A stretch of 64,000 nt of DNA from Clavelina lepadiformis (Eukaryota; Chordata; Ascidiacea; Aplousobranchia; Clavelinidae): contig NC_135240.1 in NCBI RefSeq assembly GCF_947623445.1, positions 4,402,001-4,466,000 of the forward strand, given 5' to 3'. Each line of letters opens with the position of its first letter. Positions within the stretch are counted from its first letter, which is position 1. Of this stretch, positions 23,846 to 35,444 are shown one piece after another. Position numbers and translations under genes: made by a program. The notes beneath the pieces are model-generated. The model had not been told where the DNA came from. It was given only the letters and a program-made list of their open reading frames with translations, and did no database searches.

Positions 23846-24584
23846 ATACCTGTTGCTTACTTGAAACTAAGCGGGCATTATCCTGTAAAGGCAGAAAGTG
23901 CTGAAAGGTAAAGGAGTTTTTGTTTTGAGTTTGTGAAATAACTTCCAGGTGTGAACTACTTTGCCCTATGTAGGATGAAGGACGGTACAAATTAATTATT
24001 CGAAATAAAATGCGACGCTCTTAAAATTTCACAGGTTTACGGCTCATGGTCTTCATCCAATTAACAGCAGAGTAATGATATATGATGTCAATGTGGCAAG
24101 TTTGTGGTTGAGTTCATTTTTCTTTTGTGCATTTATAAAAATCGAAACACATTATGACGTGAGAACACTCAGCTTAGCGTTTTTATTGTTTCACTTCATT
24201 GACAGGAAGAGGCCGATAGAAGCGACGATTAATGAGCGTAGTTAATCGATTGCGGAAGTGTCGTCGCCCAGATCGCGCAAAAGTCGATTTTATATTGATT
24301 CTTGCCTGAGCAGTGATCACAGTGGCTGGGCAGTTTGCAGGAAGATAGAATGATCCAAAGTAAATTATTAGTTGAATAAAATTTAAGTAGTTTCAATCAG
24401 ACTGAAGGGAATTTGAGGCTATAGACTGACTTCAAGTTGAAGTTTGAAACCAAATCTGAAAAACGAATGAACCTCCCAGATTTCAGAACGTTTTGTGTCA
24501 CTGAGAGTTTGTGTAATTCAACCGACAACCGCTCAAGAATTTGTTCTCCACAAATTACTGACCTTTCATCCCACGCTGTAAGTC

Positions 24585-25111
24585 ATGCGTGACCAACGTA
24601 ATACGTCATCAGAGATGAAATCTCTCCACTCATCCTACATAAGCTTGGGACCTCTGATAATGATTGGAGTGGCGGCCGGGGCGGTTGTCTTTTGCTGCGT
24701 CTGCATGAACGTTTTCAACCGAGCTTTCGACAGAAGGAGACCAAGTTTACATCCAGCTCGTCCGCATCCCACAACCATCTTCTCATCGACTTGCCGGTAA
24801 GCAGAGCTCGCTTAAAGCGTGACCCAACCCTAGCTTTCAAGTTCGAGAAAGTTCCGAGGATTTAGAACTTTTTTTCCAGGAATCTTGGCGGATGGGGAAG
24901 GCGCCAAAGATCAATCGATTCCGGTTCGAATCTCACTAGCGCTGACGACGAGGGGCGACATCTTCTGGACGTTCCGGTGAAGAAATATTATTGCAAGTTT
25001 CCGCCAGATGGCAGCAGGAATAAAGTGAGTCCGCGGGAATCTACCAACGCAGAGTTCCCCGACCAATACGAAGAACATGTTCTGTTTGAAGTCTCAGAGC
25101 AGCCGCAGTGA
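24585..25111 (+). CDS. Small single-pass membrane protein, unknown family
   Basis: Two exons in phase: 24585-24796 and 24880-25111, giving 147 residues. Residues about 21-43 are strongly hydrophobic (LGPLIMIGVAAGAVVFCC). A basic juxtamembrane segment follows (FDRRRPSLHPARPHP), so the long C-terminal part is probably cytoplasmic. The tail is acidic and ends EEHVLFEVSEQPQ. There is no signal peptide and no recognised domain. It lies head to head with sulfotransferase copy B, about 740 bases between starts, so a shared promoter is possible. The good donor (GTAAGC), a pyrimidine-rich acceptor and phase continuity argue that it is a real gene. I do not recognise it. Confidence 0.55.
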
Positions 25112-25829
25112 TACGCTTGATAAACTCGTTTCAACTTTGCGGTTTGATTTTTAAAATCCAGTTTAACAGAAAAATTGCTTTTTAAATTTTATTTACTACA
25201 TTTGAGGAATTTCTCCTTGAAATCGTTCATCTCGGACAATACGATACGGCTGCTCATCTTTTCTACAAACTTTCTAATTACTGCGTTTCATCGAAAATCT
25301 GTGTCGAAGTTATTACAAAACTAAAATGCTGACCATCCTAGTGTGACAAAACAACCTCTTCACCAACAAATAATGAGCGGGAAAGCAGCGAAGCCCAAAA
25401 ACTAAAAATGTGCAGAAATGTTACAACCATTCGCAAGTTTCACTTTGTGCTTGCCAAGAAGCTGCTGCTGCCGAAGCTCAACCTTCTGAGTGTTCCCGGT
25501 GAAGTTCCATCACGGGGATGACGACTTGTGAGCTTGTCGTCAATTTCTCATAACACCAAACCGTCAAAAGTGCAATGAAAATTATGACGTCACAAAAAGT
25601 TGATTATGACGAATGTGTAAAAGCGAGGCAGCAACGTCTTCATAAGCGTCAAAGATTCAGTGTGAATTTTTGTTGTTTCCCCCCCTTTTTGGTGGGTATT
25701 CCATTAAACAATCAGGATTTTATGATGACGCGAGCGATATTCTAGCATTGCGAAGGAATATGTGGGAGGTGGCAGGGTATAGGATTGAAACACGCATCGC
25801 TGTCAATAAATTTAGAAGTAGTATGGGAA
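25112..25829. other. 3' flank of the membrane-protein gene, no gene seen
   Basis: AT-rich non-coding sequence; no convincing exon. A short ORF from 25670 runs into the dispersed repeat that follows and is not considered real. Confidence 0.4.
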
Positions 25830-26590
25830 ATGATGTGGTGGTGTGGATTGGGTTTCTAGACTGGCCTAAGCCAAGTCTGACTGTTGACTCCGCTAGTTAT
25901 CTGACTCCGTTGTTTTACTGTCTCTATATTGCTTCTTAAATCAATACCAACTTCATAAAGTTTAAATTGTTATATTGTCCGAATAGTTGTATCGAATTAG
26001 CAATATTTACACCATGATCCCACTTTCATAATAATTCAGTAATAACTTCAGTTTTACAGAACCAGGGAAATAACTCAGAGAAGAGAGAATTTCCAAGATC
26101 CGTTTGTAAGAGCTATTGTAAGAGAGCGATTTAAACCAAACATTTCTTTTTATAATAAAGTATTGACCAATCAGCGCTTCCAAATTACTTCTCTATCCAC
26201 GTGTACATGTTATTCTAAGGTTTTTAGCACACAGAATTTAAAATCGATTTATACCAGTACAGAAAAAACCACTTGACACACTTACTACATCACATGTTGA
26301 TTTGAAACTACGATTTGATTAAAGATGCTAGAACCAATTATTGCTACCATAACAACGTGTCGCATACACCACGTGTCGTGTTACTTTATCTATACGTTTC
26401 ATTGAATCACTCAAACTATACACCGTAAAAACAAGGTACTTGAAAACTTCAATCTGCGTCATATATGTTGGTTTTAAAATTCCATGTTTAAATAGGAGCT
26501 TAGCAACGCTAATTGTTTGTATAAACATTTACTTAATTCCAGCTAGAGAAAATGCAAAAACTGCGCTTTAAAGTGTCAATTATAAAACTT
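25830..26590. repeat. Diverged single copy of the 2.24-kb repeat unit (5' part)
   Basis: 25850-25985 matches the start of the tandem unit at 7010-7160 closely (ACTGGCCTAAGCCAAGTCTG; TCTATATTGCTTCTTAAATC; TATATTGTCCGAATA). Beyond this the order is conserved with decreasing identity: GATTTAAACCAA, CCAATCAGC, a CGTAAAA-ACAA-G-TACTTGAAA stretch and CTAGAGAAA, to about 26590. This shows the unit exists outside the hAT element. Confidence 0.7.
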
Positions 26591-28703
26591 GGTTAATTTG
26601 ATGATACCCAAACGCCACAGTAGTTTCAACTTTTCTACATAAGTAATAAGTTACAGGATTTTTATCCACTTTTTCTGTGTGATAGAACAAACGCCAACTT
26701 GATAACGTTATATGCAGGGTTAAGGTTTGGAGACATGGGCTAAGTTGCAGCAATGACATAGTTTTCCATTTAGTTTTCGGTTTTAGTAAAAGTTTTTGAA
26801 ATTTTGAAAAGGTTATGTTAAGTTTGTGATTAAGACTTTCCACATTTTGTTTGTTACGACATAAACCGCTTTCAAAGAAAACGTTTTCTCATATTTATGA
26901 AGTTACTTGCAATAGCTGACACTTTAAGTTGTACACTTTTGAAACGCCGCATACAACGTAGCACTACACAAGGAAATGCAATAAACAAAATAGAATGAAG
27001 AAGTAAAAAACCTATGACACAACAAAATTGGGTTTGTGACGTGGCATTCGCCCAATAGCCCCCTGAATACGCTAGTGGGGGCAGAATATACAATTCTGTT
27101 GAACCGAATGCCATACAACTAGAATTCTGATAAGATGTACAGTAATGTATCGGGATTTTGACAAGAATTTTTGTCGACAAAAAGCTCTCTCCAATTTCTT
27201 TATGACGCTACAATGGTGTTTAGTGACAAACACCGGAGGCGCAAACAAAATTATCGATCTCCGATAATTCTCAGGTCGCGACCAAATCAGGGTTGATACC
27301 TTCCTGACGTCACCAGGATGCCAACTCGGGTCACAAATTTTGACGTCACAGATAAAGTGATGTAATACTAGCCCCATAATTAGGGGGATGATGACCTCAC
27401 AAATGGTCTATCGAACTATTCCATTTGGTAAGACGTAGGCAAGAGTGAAGAAAAATTGGGGAAACCCCTATTATTGAGGTTGCGATTGGTCAATGCAGGA
27501 TCCAAACAGGTGCGTTGGAGCCAGTTGATATGAATTAGAAGTCAAGAATGGCGCCTTCTGCTCCTGTCATCCTCCGCTTTGCATTAAAAATTCATGACAC
27601 ACCAAGCAACAGCCTTCATCATTGTGAGCAAACAATGCAATAACGTGACGCAAAAGCCTTTTGAGGACCAGCGTTTAACGATCAACTGCTCAATTGCTGT
27701 AAAAAGTTCCTTTATAAACAATCTTCGAATACAGATCTATAAAACACACGACATTGGATAAAGATCGCGATAAAAAGCTTTACAGCGGGTTACATAAGTC
27801 ACGTGCAGCAAGTTGGACAATAAAAATAACGGTTAAAAATATTTGCAATTCACTTCTGCTGCGCCTCAGTGTCTCAAATTGATCAATGCAAGATAAAAGA
27901 AGTGCTACAATTACGCCATGACGTGCAAATGGTCGTAACACCTAGTTCATGATGTGTGCAAAAATCTGTCTCATATAACACGTCCAGGTCCACATTGCAA
28001 CTGCATTGATGACAACATTGCACCAGAATCAACAGGAATGAGGCAGAAACATAGCAAACAAGTTTCACCTCATGTGCAAAATAATGACCAAAAAGTGCTT
28101 AAATTCAAGAAGAACTAATGATGAGTGAAAACACAACGAAAAATACGATAAGTAGCAAGTGACGTCAGTGACTGATGTGTCTCTAGATGATTATCCACGA
28201 AAATAAAGATGGAGTTATTACCAATGCAAGCCTCTACATGAGCATCTCACTTATAAATAATTCAAGAGCACCCGCATGATATATATGCTGTGGCGGACGA
28301 GGTGATGTCGGTTTGATGACAACTATCACCACCATATTAATTAATTCTACGCAGGAATGGCGACATATACACCTGAGCCGAGTTTAAATTTCTTTGCCTT
28401 GGAGTGGACGTAAAAATAATGTACCATAGACATCATATGACTTCTCTAACCACAGTGTAAACTTGAACAAGTCAAACGAAATATAAATCAAGAAACATTT
28501 TTAGCTTTCAAAGTTGTACAAAGATTTTGCAGAAAAAAAAACACACAAACTGCCATTTCACAAGAAACTAGGCCCTATATGGCAGCAACAACATAACATT
28601 GATTGCGGCAATTACAACAGAATTGTGCGCCATCTACACTATTGGCTGAAGAGAGATAAAATATGTCTATGGAAGAAACGATGACATCAACATTGATTGT
28701 CTC
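26591..28703. other. Intergenic sequence and Rab 3' flank
   Basis: About 2.1 kb without a supported gene. Minus-strand ORFs of 87-102 codons at 26580-27377 have no recognisable features and lie in low-complexity AT-rich DNA. 28100-28700 is probably the Rab 3' UTR. Confidence 0.4.
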
Positions 28704-30168
28704 TCAACCACAGCAGTTAGAGCGTTCTTTCTCGGAGTCAACATAATTTTTCAAGTCAAAACTCTCTTTGTGGCTTCCAACGAGGTCGGCGGCAGTCAGA
28801 GAGTTGTTGTAAAGTTCTTGTGCCACGGCCTCAAAGGCCAGGTCAACATTGAGGCCCGTTTTAGCGCTCGTCTCAAGGAAGACAATGTTGTATTCCTTTG
28901 CCAGCCTTTCTCCATCTTTATACTTCACCTTAAACATCATATAATTTACAATAATAGACGCTGACGTTTAGAAATGATATCATGATGACATCACAATGCA
29001 ATGTACATGACATAACAATCACCATTCTTTGTGATGAGCAGTCGGATTTGTTTCCAATCATGACAAGGGTGACGTTAGGTGAAGCATAACGCTTGACATC
29101 TGCGATCCAGTTGGCGACGTTAACAAACGACTGCGCGTTGCAGATATCGTAGACGAGGAGGAGGGCAGAAGCGTTGCGGAAGAAATTGTGGGTCATGCTT
29201 CGGAATCTCTCTTGGCCTTCGACATGAAACGTTACGATCAACTCTGCGCAACTTCACATCAAACCTGGCTCCTTAAAGTTAATTATTTTAATAAAGTGAG
29301 GACCTGCCGTGTCCCAGATCTGCAGCTTCACCCTCTTCCCATCCACCTCCACCATCTTGTTCTTGAAGTCGAACCCGACCGTGGAGATGAAATTCCCATC
29401 TAAGAAGGTTCCATCTTTGTATCGAACAAGGAGACAAGTTTTGCCGACACCCGAGTCCCCGATGACCATGACCTGGACACAGTCAGACTTTTTGTTGCAA
29501 GTTGATCTCAGTGGAAGAGCACATAGGTGGGCAGTAGCGCGGTACTATAGCACCAAATTCTTATTTCCATGAAACTTCAGTCGGTCCCAGTACTCGGTAC
29601 TTTTCATGTGATTATTTAAAACTTTAACAAGTTTGCTTTCAAATATACATGTTAATTAATTCTTAATACTAATTGTTGTATTTGTTGATCTTTTTTAATA
29701 TAGAAATGTCAAGTAAAATTGCAAGCGATTAACAAAACATATGTTTGACCTGGAATAACCTTTACCGGGGTCATAAAGCGGCAAACATTACATTTGCAGC
29801 AGCATCTTTTACACAAAAAGTACCTACTTTTTTTATATAGTATCGAATACCGGAGTCGTCAGTACATTTTTTGCCAAGTACCGGTACCGTCATCGACGGT
29901 ACTTTCAAAGTACCGACTGCCCACCTCCGGAAGAGCAACAAACAAGACTGAGCCAACCACAGACCATGAATTATAACAAATAAACAAACATGGCAAGTTT
30001 TGAGTAAAGGCCAATTGCCAGTAAATACGGAAACTTCATGGTGGCACGTACATCAAGTGAATAAGTATCAAGTAAGGGACAAAACCTTACCTTGAAGGAG
30101 ACGTCAAATTCAGTCGATGAGAGTGAGCTGGATATACGGGTCCGTCGTGCTTGGTTTTGTCCATTCAT
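28704..30168 (-). CDS. RAB26/RAB37: Rab GTPase of the RAB26/RAB37 group
   Basis: Four exons in phase: 30168-30091, 29472-29304, 29216-29023, 28928-28704, giving 221 residues. G1 is GDSGVGKT, switch I includes FISTVGFDF (effector Thr), G3 is WDTAGQE, G4 is GNKSD, G5 is ETSAK. The block [20 protein letters not shown] is typical of RAB26 and RAB37. It ends NCCG, a two-cysteine prenylation site. The N-terminal 26 residues are short and Ser-rich, closer in length to RAB37. Family role: secretory granule and synaptic-vesicle related membrane traffic. The donor of exon 2 (GTCCTC) is poor but fixed by phase and homology. A MITE sits in intron 1. As the vertebrate pair arose by duplication, an invertebrate gene is likely pro-orthologous to both. 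Confidence 0.93.
29522..29929. mobile_element. hAT-type MITE (GTAC-rich family) in Rab intron 1
   Basis: Ends CATAGGTGGGCAGT and CTGCCCACCTCCG with an exact 8-base duplication GAAGAGCA at 29514-29521 and 29930-29937. No coding capacity at 408 bases. Subterminal GGTAC/GTACC words are dense. The middle part (GATC-A-C-AAATGTAATG..., CCTTTACCGGGGTCATAAAG) is the inverted counterpart of the element at 41881-42355. Confidence 0.85.
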
Positions 30169-33100
30169 CCGTGACAGATTGTGACAAATTTATTAAATTA
30201 AATGACCTTAATCCAGCCTTGACTGGATTGACCGACTGTGCTCATGTATCCACGAACAAAGAGCTGAGGTGCTGTGTTACAAAACAGATAGGAAAATCAA
30301 TGTATTAGGTGACGTAAATTTAATAAAAAAATGTGCAAAATTATGAAACAAACGATCGCAGCCAACTTTGGAAGGTCGGCAGAATTGGGCAAGTGCGCAC
30401 CCAAGTGAGAATGTAATTATATTCGGTAAATTTACTTCAGGTGCGTTAATGATCACAATTTTGTGCAGTTTTCTCAATTTTATTTGTGAACTGTGAACCA
30501 TTTTTATGAATTTGCTCCGAGCCACAACGAGATCAAAGAGAGTTTACGCCACTTGACTGTAGGTCACACCGAAATTTTCGGCTTAACTCACATGGAATAT
30601 ACCCTGGCTGGGGGTCCAACTGGAAAGTACGGCAGTTTTAGACGAGAAATCGTGCAACGCTAAGTTTGACGTGATGATGTGCACTGAAACCTCAATTCTT
30701 TAAATTGTTGCTCAAACGACCATGTCTTGTTTATTTATTATAATTCGGCGTGCACGTTAAAGAATCTTGGGTGTGCAGGTTTCATACTGTTGACTGCTGG
30801 GCATATGGTGCTAACCTAGTTAACCTGGTAGAAAATAACAAGCTAGGCCTAACATTCAATAAACAGAAAAAACTATGAGGCTAAAAATATAGTTAAAACA
30901 TGCAACTGTAATGTGATTCCAGACTGCAGAGTACATGGCAGATGTGGCCGTTTTAATTGCAATTAAACTATTTCGCTTGTAATAGGTTAGTCGAAGGATG
31001 CATTTCAGGTCACTGGGATGCCTTATCAAAATTAAAAAGTTAGGTCTTTTTTGCAAATACACATTAAAAGTTTTTAGGTCGCCTTTACTTTTGAACGCCC
31101 ATATCAGGATTGAGAATGGACAGATTGAGAAATTTTGGTCATAATTTTTTTGAATTACTTCCCATTCAGGCCTTCAAGTGAGTGAGAGACCCCAAAAGTC
31201 TACAAGTGCACAACCACAGCATGTCTTTATAAACTAGACCCCAAATAGTTATATACTCAAATTGTGACGTCATTTGGTTGCGAACTTGTATACTAGACCC
31301 GCAGTTTCCATGCAGACAACTCCCAACACTAAAAACCATTAGGCCTGCTTAAACAGTTCGTTCATATCAGAAACATAGGCCCATTGAATTATTTCAAGTG
31401 ACAATGCGGCCCACTATAATAAAAGGTTGGACATCCCTGTTGTACACAAAAACTTTTACAAAGATTCTATCTGCACTGCAAATGTGGTCTTAAAAAGCTA
31501 AAAGAGCGTCATCAGTCATCACTCATCGGTGTTTACTAAATGGGCGGTGGACCAAGTTTTCGGATGTTAAATAAAACGTGTCAGGAAGAAATGTGGTTCT
31601 GGCGCATGCAAGTCGGACTGCTTGCCACATGGATAAAATATATTTTGAAATAAAAAAAAATCCAAGTATGAGAAATATGAATAACAATTTAAAGCCAGTT
31701 TTATTTGCGTTATTTCCTGTGATTCTAGTAATTATTAAGAGTTTTCCGTTTAAATCCTAGATAGCGAAAATATAATGCGGTGACAATTGTCACGATGACC
31801 ATAATGACGTCATTTTAGGTTAAATGCCCTTGTGGCAAGTCAAGGTTACTGCAACTTGTAGGTTAACATTAAATTGGATAAGATTTCATTTTTATGTTAG
31901 TTTGGAATGTAAATCATGTATTTCGCCTGAATAGGAATTGTTCAAGGAGATGTTTGTCATTTTTAGCCTAAATCATGGCAGCCAAGGGATTAAGGGAATT
32001 CTTCTCAGGAATTCATTTGACTTTATTTTATGTCCCAAAGGACACAAAAAATGTTATATAACTAACAAGAGAAACTGACGCGGACGTAAGAATGGACTGT
32101 GAATAATTGCGATGCATATTCCCATACCGGGCTTATTTCATTACATGAGGAAATATCGATAAGTCCACATTACGTCATAACGTCAGGACTTAAAATATAT
32201 CGATGATGCCACCTCTGGCAGAATGGATCTATATTTTCTCCACGTTAATGCAGGCAAGGGCAATAAAACCTGAAAACCGATAAGATTTAATGCAAAAATG
32301 TAGAAATTGAATCAAAGAGGTTAAAATTGACTTGTTTTTAAAGACTGCAGATAACAAAACAACAAAATTTACGTTTTTAAACTTCAACTGAAGTCCCATT
32401 TGATACAAAGTCTTTACTTTAAAAAATAACCGCAACCGACTAGCATTTTACTGCTTTTTACGCAGTTCGGTCAAAGCCCAAAATGACGATCTTTCTTGTC
32501 ACCTGACACCTCCCGACTGAATCATATTTACACATCAGCTTAAACTAAACTAACCAGATGCGGTAGGTAGGTCATGTTGTAGTGGTCTGTTGCATAAACA
32601 TCATCTCCGCTCAGTAGTGCGGCCATGCTAAACTAGCGTCTTCATAAAAATACGTAATTTAAGTAACATTTGCACATTACAAGCCCTTGGGCCTTCGCCA
32701 CGTTACTGCTCAGTGCTCTGCTGATTTGCGGACAACTAGCAATGCAACGACTTACAGATCAATCTTCTTAAGATGTCTTACACACAAAAACATGACTTTT
32801 GTCCTCCATGAGTTTGTGAAAAGAACGCAAAGAATGCGCCAAAAGCAGAATAAACTGTCTGTTGTGGGAGCGCTTTGCTAATATGTGTTGTTAGATAATA
32901 AAGATGTGTTTTGTGGGATCACTGCGACGCATTATTCAAAGCTGCCACCAACCACTTGTCATAGTTTTCATCAATTATTCACTTGTATTTTCAGATAACT
33001 CAGCACCTGATTACAACACGACGTATGTCTTCATTAACTCTTGTCAATTAGGCAACCTATAGTAGGTTTGTCATAAACAATTCATGAGTGGTTCATATTA

Positions 33101-33800
33101 ATTTATTTTTGCGCAATATAGCACAAGTGGTAGAGACATGTTTCAAAGTTGTCTGTTTAATCTCATTCTGTCTAGTCAAATATTGCCGCCAGAGATTTTG
33201 TCCTCTACATTCTTCGATGAACGGCCTTCTTTGTTCTGAAGCAGCCCATATTTGGTTTGATTTTATGAAACATAAAACAAGAAAGGTCGTCATCTTCATC
33301 TGAAACGTGGAAACATTACAGCGACATCATCATGAGAGGGCCATCATCAAAGTTTCAAATATGTACAATCGCACCGCGGTTTACCCGATGCCTACACTTG
33401 CCCCAGTCCCCGACAAATTATTCATGTGTGTCCTGCATCCGAAATTTATTTTTTAAACAAAAAACTTTCATAAAAACTGGAAAAATTGTCAAAGATTAAA
33501 AAATTACACTACTTTATTTTTCATGCAATTCTGTAATTTAAAATTTTAGTTTTTACCTTTCAGATACAAATCACCAATTGTTGTTATTCTTTGATTTATT
33601 TTGCCAAGCTGTGTTCTACCTTAGCGCTCATTCAGTCTAACGACAGTACTTTAGCTGTCGTTCACGTGGGCAATTTCAGTCCAATATCGGTTATTGGAGG
33701 CTGACAGGTGTTCTTTCGAGATTGACGCATGATTGTCACTTCGCTCTCATTTCTGTCCTACTTGTTCCATCGAGAAGTCGTTGTTTCGAAAGCAGCAAAT
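30169..33800. other. 3.6 kb between divergent genes, no supported gene
   Basis: Only short ORFs without features. It includes the hAT-like end at about 31330-31439. The stretch up to about 33800 should hold the promoters of the Rab gene (minus) and the nucleoside diphosphate kinase (plus). A pyrimidine-rich acceptor-like site (CAATTTCAG) at about 33670-33680 could be the 3' splice site of the kinase 5' UTR. Confidence 0.4.
31330..31439. mobile_element. Single end of a hAT-like element
   Basis: In reverse complement the sequence begins CAGGGATGTCCAACCTTTTA and continues GTGGGCCGCATTGTCACTTG, the terminal pattern of many hAT (Charlie-like) elements. I found no partner end within the spacer and no duplicated 8-mer, so it is probably a truncated relic. 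Confidence 0.4.
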
Positions 33801-34256
33801 ATGAGCGACGAACGCACTTTCATTGCAGTGAAGCCTGATGGCGTCCAACGCGGCTTGATTGGAAAAATAATCTGCCGGTTTGAAGAGAAAGGATTCAAAC
33901 TCGTCGCCATGAAAATGTTGACGGCATCACAAGAACTGTTGGAGCAGCACTACGCAGATCTCAGCACAAAACCTTTCTTCAAGGGTTTGGTCAAGTTCAT
34001 GGCATCAGGGCCGGTTGTCGCCATGGTGTGGGAAGGAAAAGGGGTGGTTGCCACTGGGAGGGTGATGTTAGGTGAAACCAATCCTGCTCAGTCGCGCCCA
34101 GGGACCATCCGAGGAGATTTTTGCATCGACATCGGCCGCAATATCTGCCACGGATCGGATTCGGTTGAAACAGCGAAGAAAGAAATTGCTCTCTGGTTCT
34201 CGGACAAGGAACTCAGCGATTATGATTCCTGCAGCTCGGGATGGCTTTATGAATGA
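33801..34256 (+). CDS. NME: Nucleoside diphosphate kinase (NME1/NME2 type)
   Basis: A single exon of 151 residues beginning [20 protein letters not shown]. The nucleotide-binding and catalytic residues are all present: Lys in VKPDG, Tyr in HYADL, Arg in TGRVMLG, the Kpn-loop Pro in [10 protein letters not shown], and Asn and the phospho-His in RNICHGSDS. The C-terminus GWLYE is standard and the length is normal for group I enzymes (about 152). Role: exchange of gamma phosphates between NTPs and NDPs; hexameric, cytosolic. An in-frame ATG 24 codons upstream (33729) exists, but the family start is 33801. Most animal NME1/2 genes have introns; this one has none within the coding region. It is followed after about 360 bases by TMEM186. 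Confidence 0.95.
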   Translation: MSDERTFIAVKPDGVQRGLIGKIICRFEEKGFKLVAMKMLTASQELLEQHYADLSTKPFFKGLVKFMASGPVVAMVWEGKGVVATGRVMLGETNPAQSRPGTIRGDFCIDIGRNICHGSDSVETAKKEIALWFSDKELSDYDSCSSGWLYE

Positions 34257-34556
34257 ACTTCTTCATATTTTTCGGACAAATACTAAAATAGGCGATTGTT
34301 GGTTAAAATTGCATGAATACAGGTTCTTCTGTGGCCGTGTAGGCAAAAATCTGTTATAAATCGTGAGTTTGTTCAACCAGGCTACATCAACATTATTGCA
34401 TGTGAAATTTTACTCGATGTTTGTAGGGCAGTGTGCAAGTATTTGGTTATAACAAGTTCCATCAGAGCTAGAAATATTTGTGATTGTTTCAAATCGTGAA
34501 TGTCAAATTGTCAAGTTAATCTTCTGTTGCCATTTTGTTCTGCATTTAAACTATGA

Positions 34557-34614
34557 AATAAAATGATATAAGAGTTTAACGTACTGTGGTTTCCATTTTC
34601 AGGATCTTATAAAT
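34557..34614 (+). promoter_or_regulatory. Operon-type junction: poly(A) signal then trans-splice-like acceptor
   Basis: AATAAA at 34557-34562 ends the kinase transcript. Only about 40 bases later comes a strong 3' splice site, TGGTTTCCATTTTCAG (AG at 34601-34602), 12 bases before the TMEM186 start codon. No 5' splice donor with a leader exon for TMEM186 is evident. This is the arrangement expected for two genes co-transcribed and separated by 3' cleavage plus spliced-leader trans-splicing. Confidence 0.6.
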
Positions 34615-35253
34615 ATGTTAAGTGGTGTTGTGGCAACTTTACTGAGCAGGAGACTGATTAAAATTTCTTGCCTAAGATGTCAGGAGAGATTTTTTTCTCT
34701 TTTCTCGTCCCATCATTTTAACAAGAATGTGAGGGCACCAGCCTCCCAGAAGTCGAATCCAAGCCAGACATCTGACAAGTGCTTCAAGTTGCTCTACAGG
34801 CTGCCTCAGATGAGTCTGGTCTACAGCTTGTCACGAATGAAGATCTACCAGACTGCATTCTTTGGCTTCACAACCCCACTTGCTTATTACAACTCACTCA
34901 CAGCCGGCTCGTCACTATTTGCAGCCCATTGCCTCCTGGGGGTTGCAACCATCGCCACCTGCAGTTTATTTTGCTTCTCTCACTACACGAAGCGCATGAT
35001 AGGGTTGGTGTGGGTTGATAACGATGTGACGAACATCAAGATTGCATATTTGACATTTTGGGCTCGTAGAAAGGACATTGTCGTCCCGGTCAAGTCTGTC
35101 AAACCACTCAATGAATTAATGAGCAGCAAAAAAAAGCTGCTGGTAAAGATTTTTATGAACGATTCCAATGACTTTTACTTCATTTCGTTGCGATTTGGAA
35201 ATATTAGTGATGTAAAAATATTTCAGCGAATTTTTGGGAATTCTGCACTGTAA
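34615..35253 (+). CDS. TMEM186: TMEM186, mitochondrial complex I assembly factor
   Basis: A single exon of 212 residues. The N-terminus is basic and Arg/Ser-rich (mitochondrial targeting). Then come the family block YRLPQMSLVYSLSRMKIYQT, two hydrophobic segments at about 82-99 and 103-122, the motif YTKRMIGLVWVD, AYLTFWARRKDI, and a C-terminal ISLRFGNISD..FQRIFG pattern, all matching TMEM186. Family role: inner-membrane component of the MCIA complex that builds the ND2 module of respiratory complex I. It is the likely downstream gene of an operon with the nucleoside diphosphate kinase; both are intronless. Its stop is 191 bases from the convergent PHF10 stop. Confidence 0.87.
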   Translation: MLSGVVATLLSRRLIKISCLRCQERFFSLFSSHHFNKNVRAPASQKSNPSQTSDKCFKLLYRLPQMSLVYSLSRMKIYQTAFFGFTTPLAYYNSLTAGSSLFAAHCLLGVATIATCSLFCFSHYTKRMIGLVWVDNDVTNIKIAYLTFWARRKDIVVPVKSVKPLNELMSSKKKLLVKIFMNDSNDFYFISLRFGNISDVKIFQRIFGNSAL

Positions 35254-35444
35254 GGATGAGTCATGACTCACTCTTTTGAGTTTATTTAAAAATATAAAAG
35301 TTTGCACAAAAAATCTGCTGTTTCAGCCAAGTTTTTTAGGATAAAATGAAACAACTGCACAAACTTGTCGATGCTGTAAGAATAATAATGTGCTGATGGC
35401 AATTACAGCAACAAAATATAGTTCATTACGCTTGGTTGTTTGCT

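Noticed and set aside
26580-27377. Minus ORFs of 87-102 codons
   Set aside because: AT-rich, featureless and overlapping each other; no splice continuity found.
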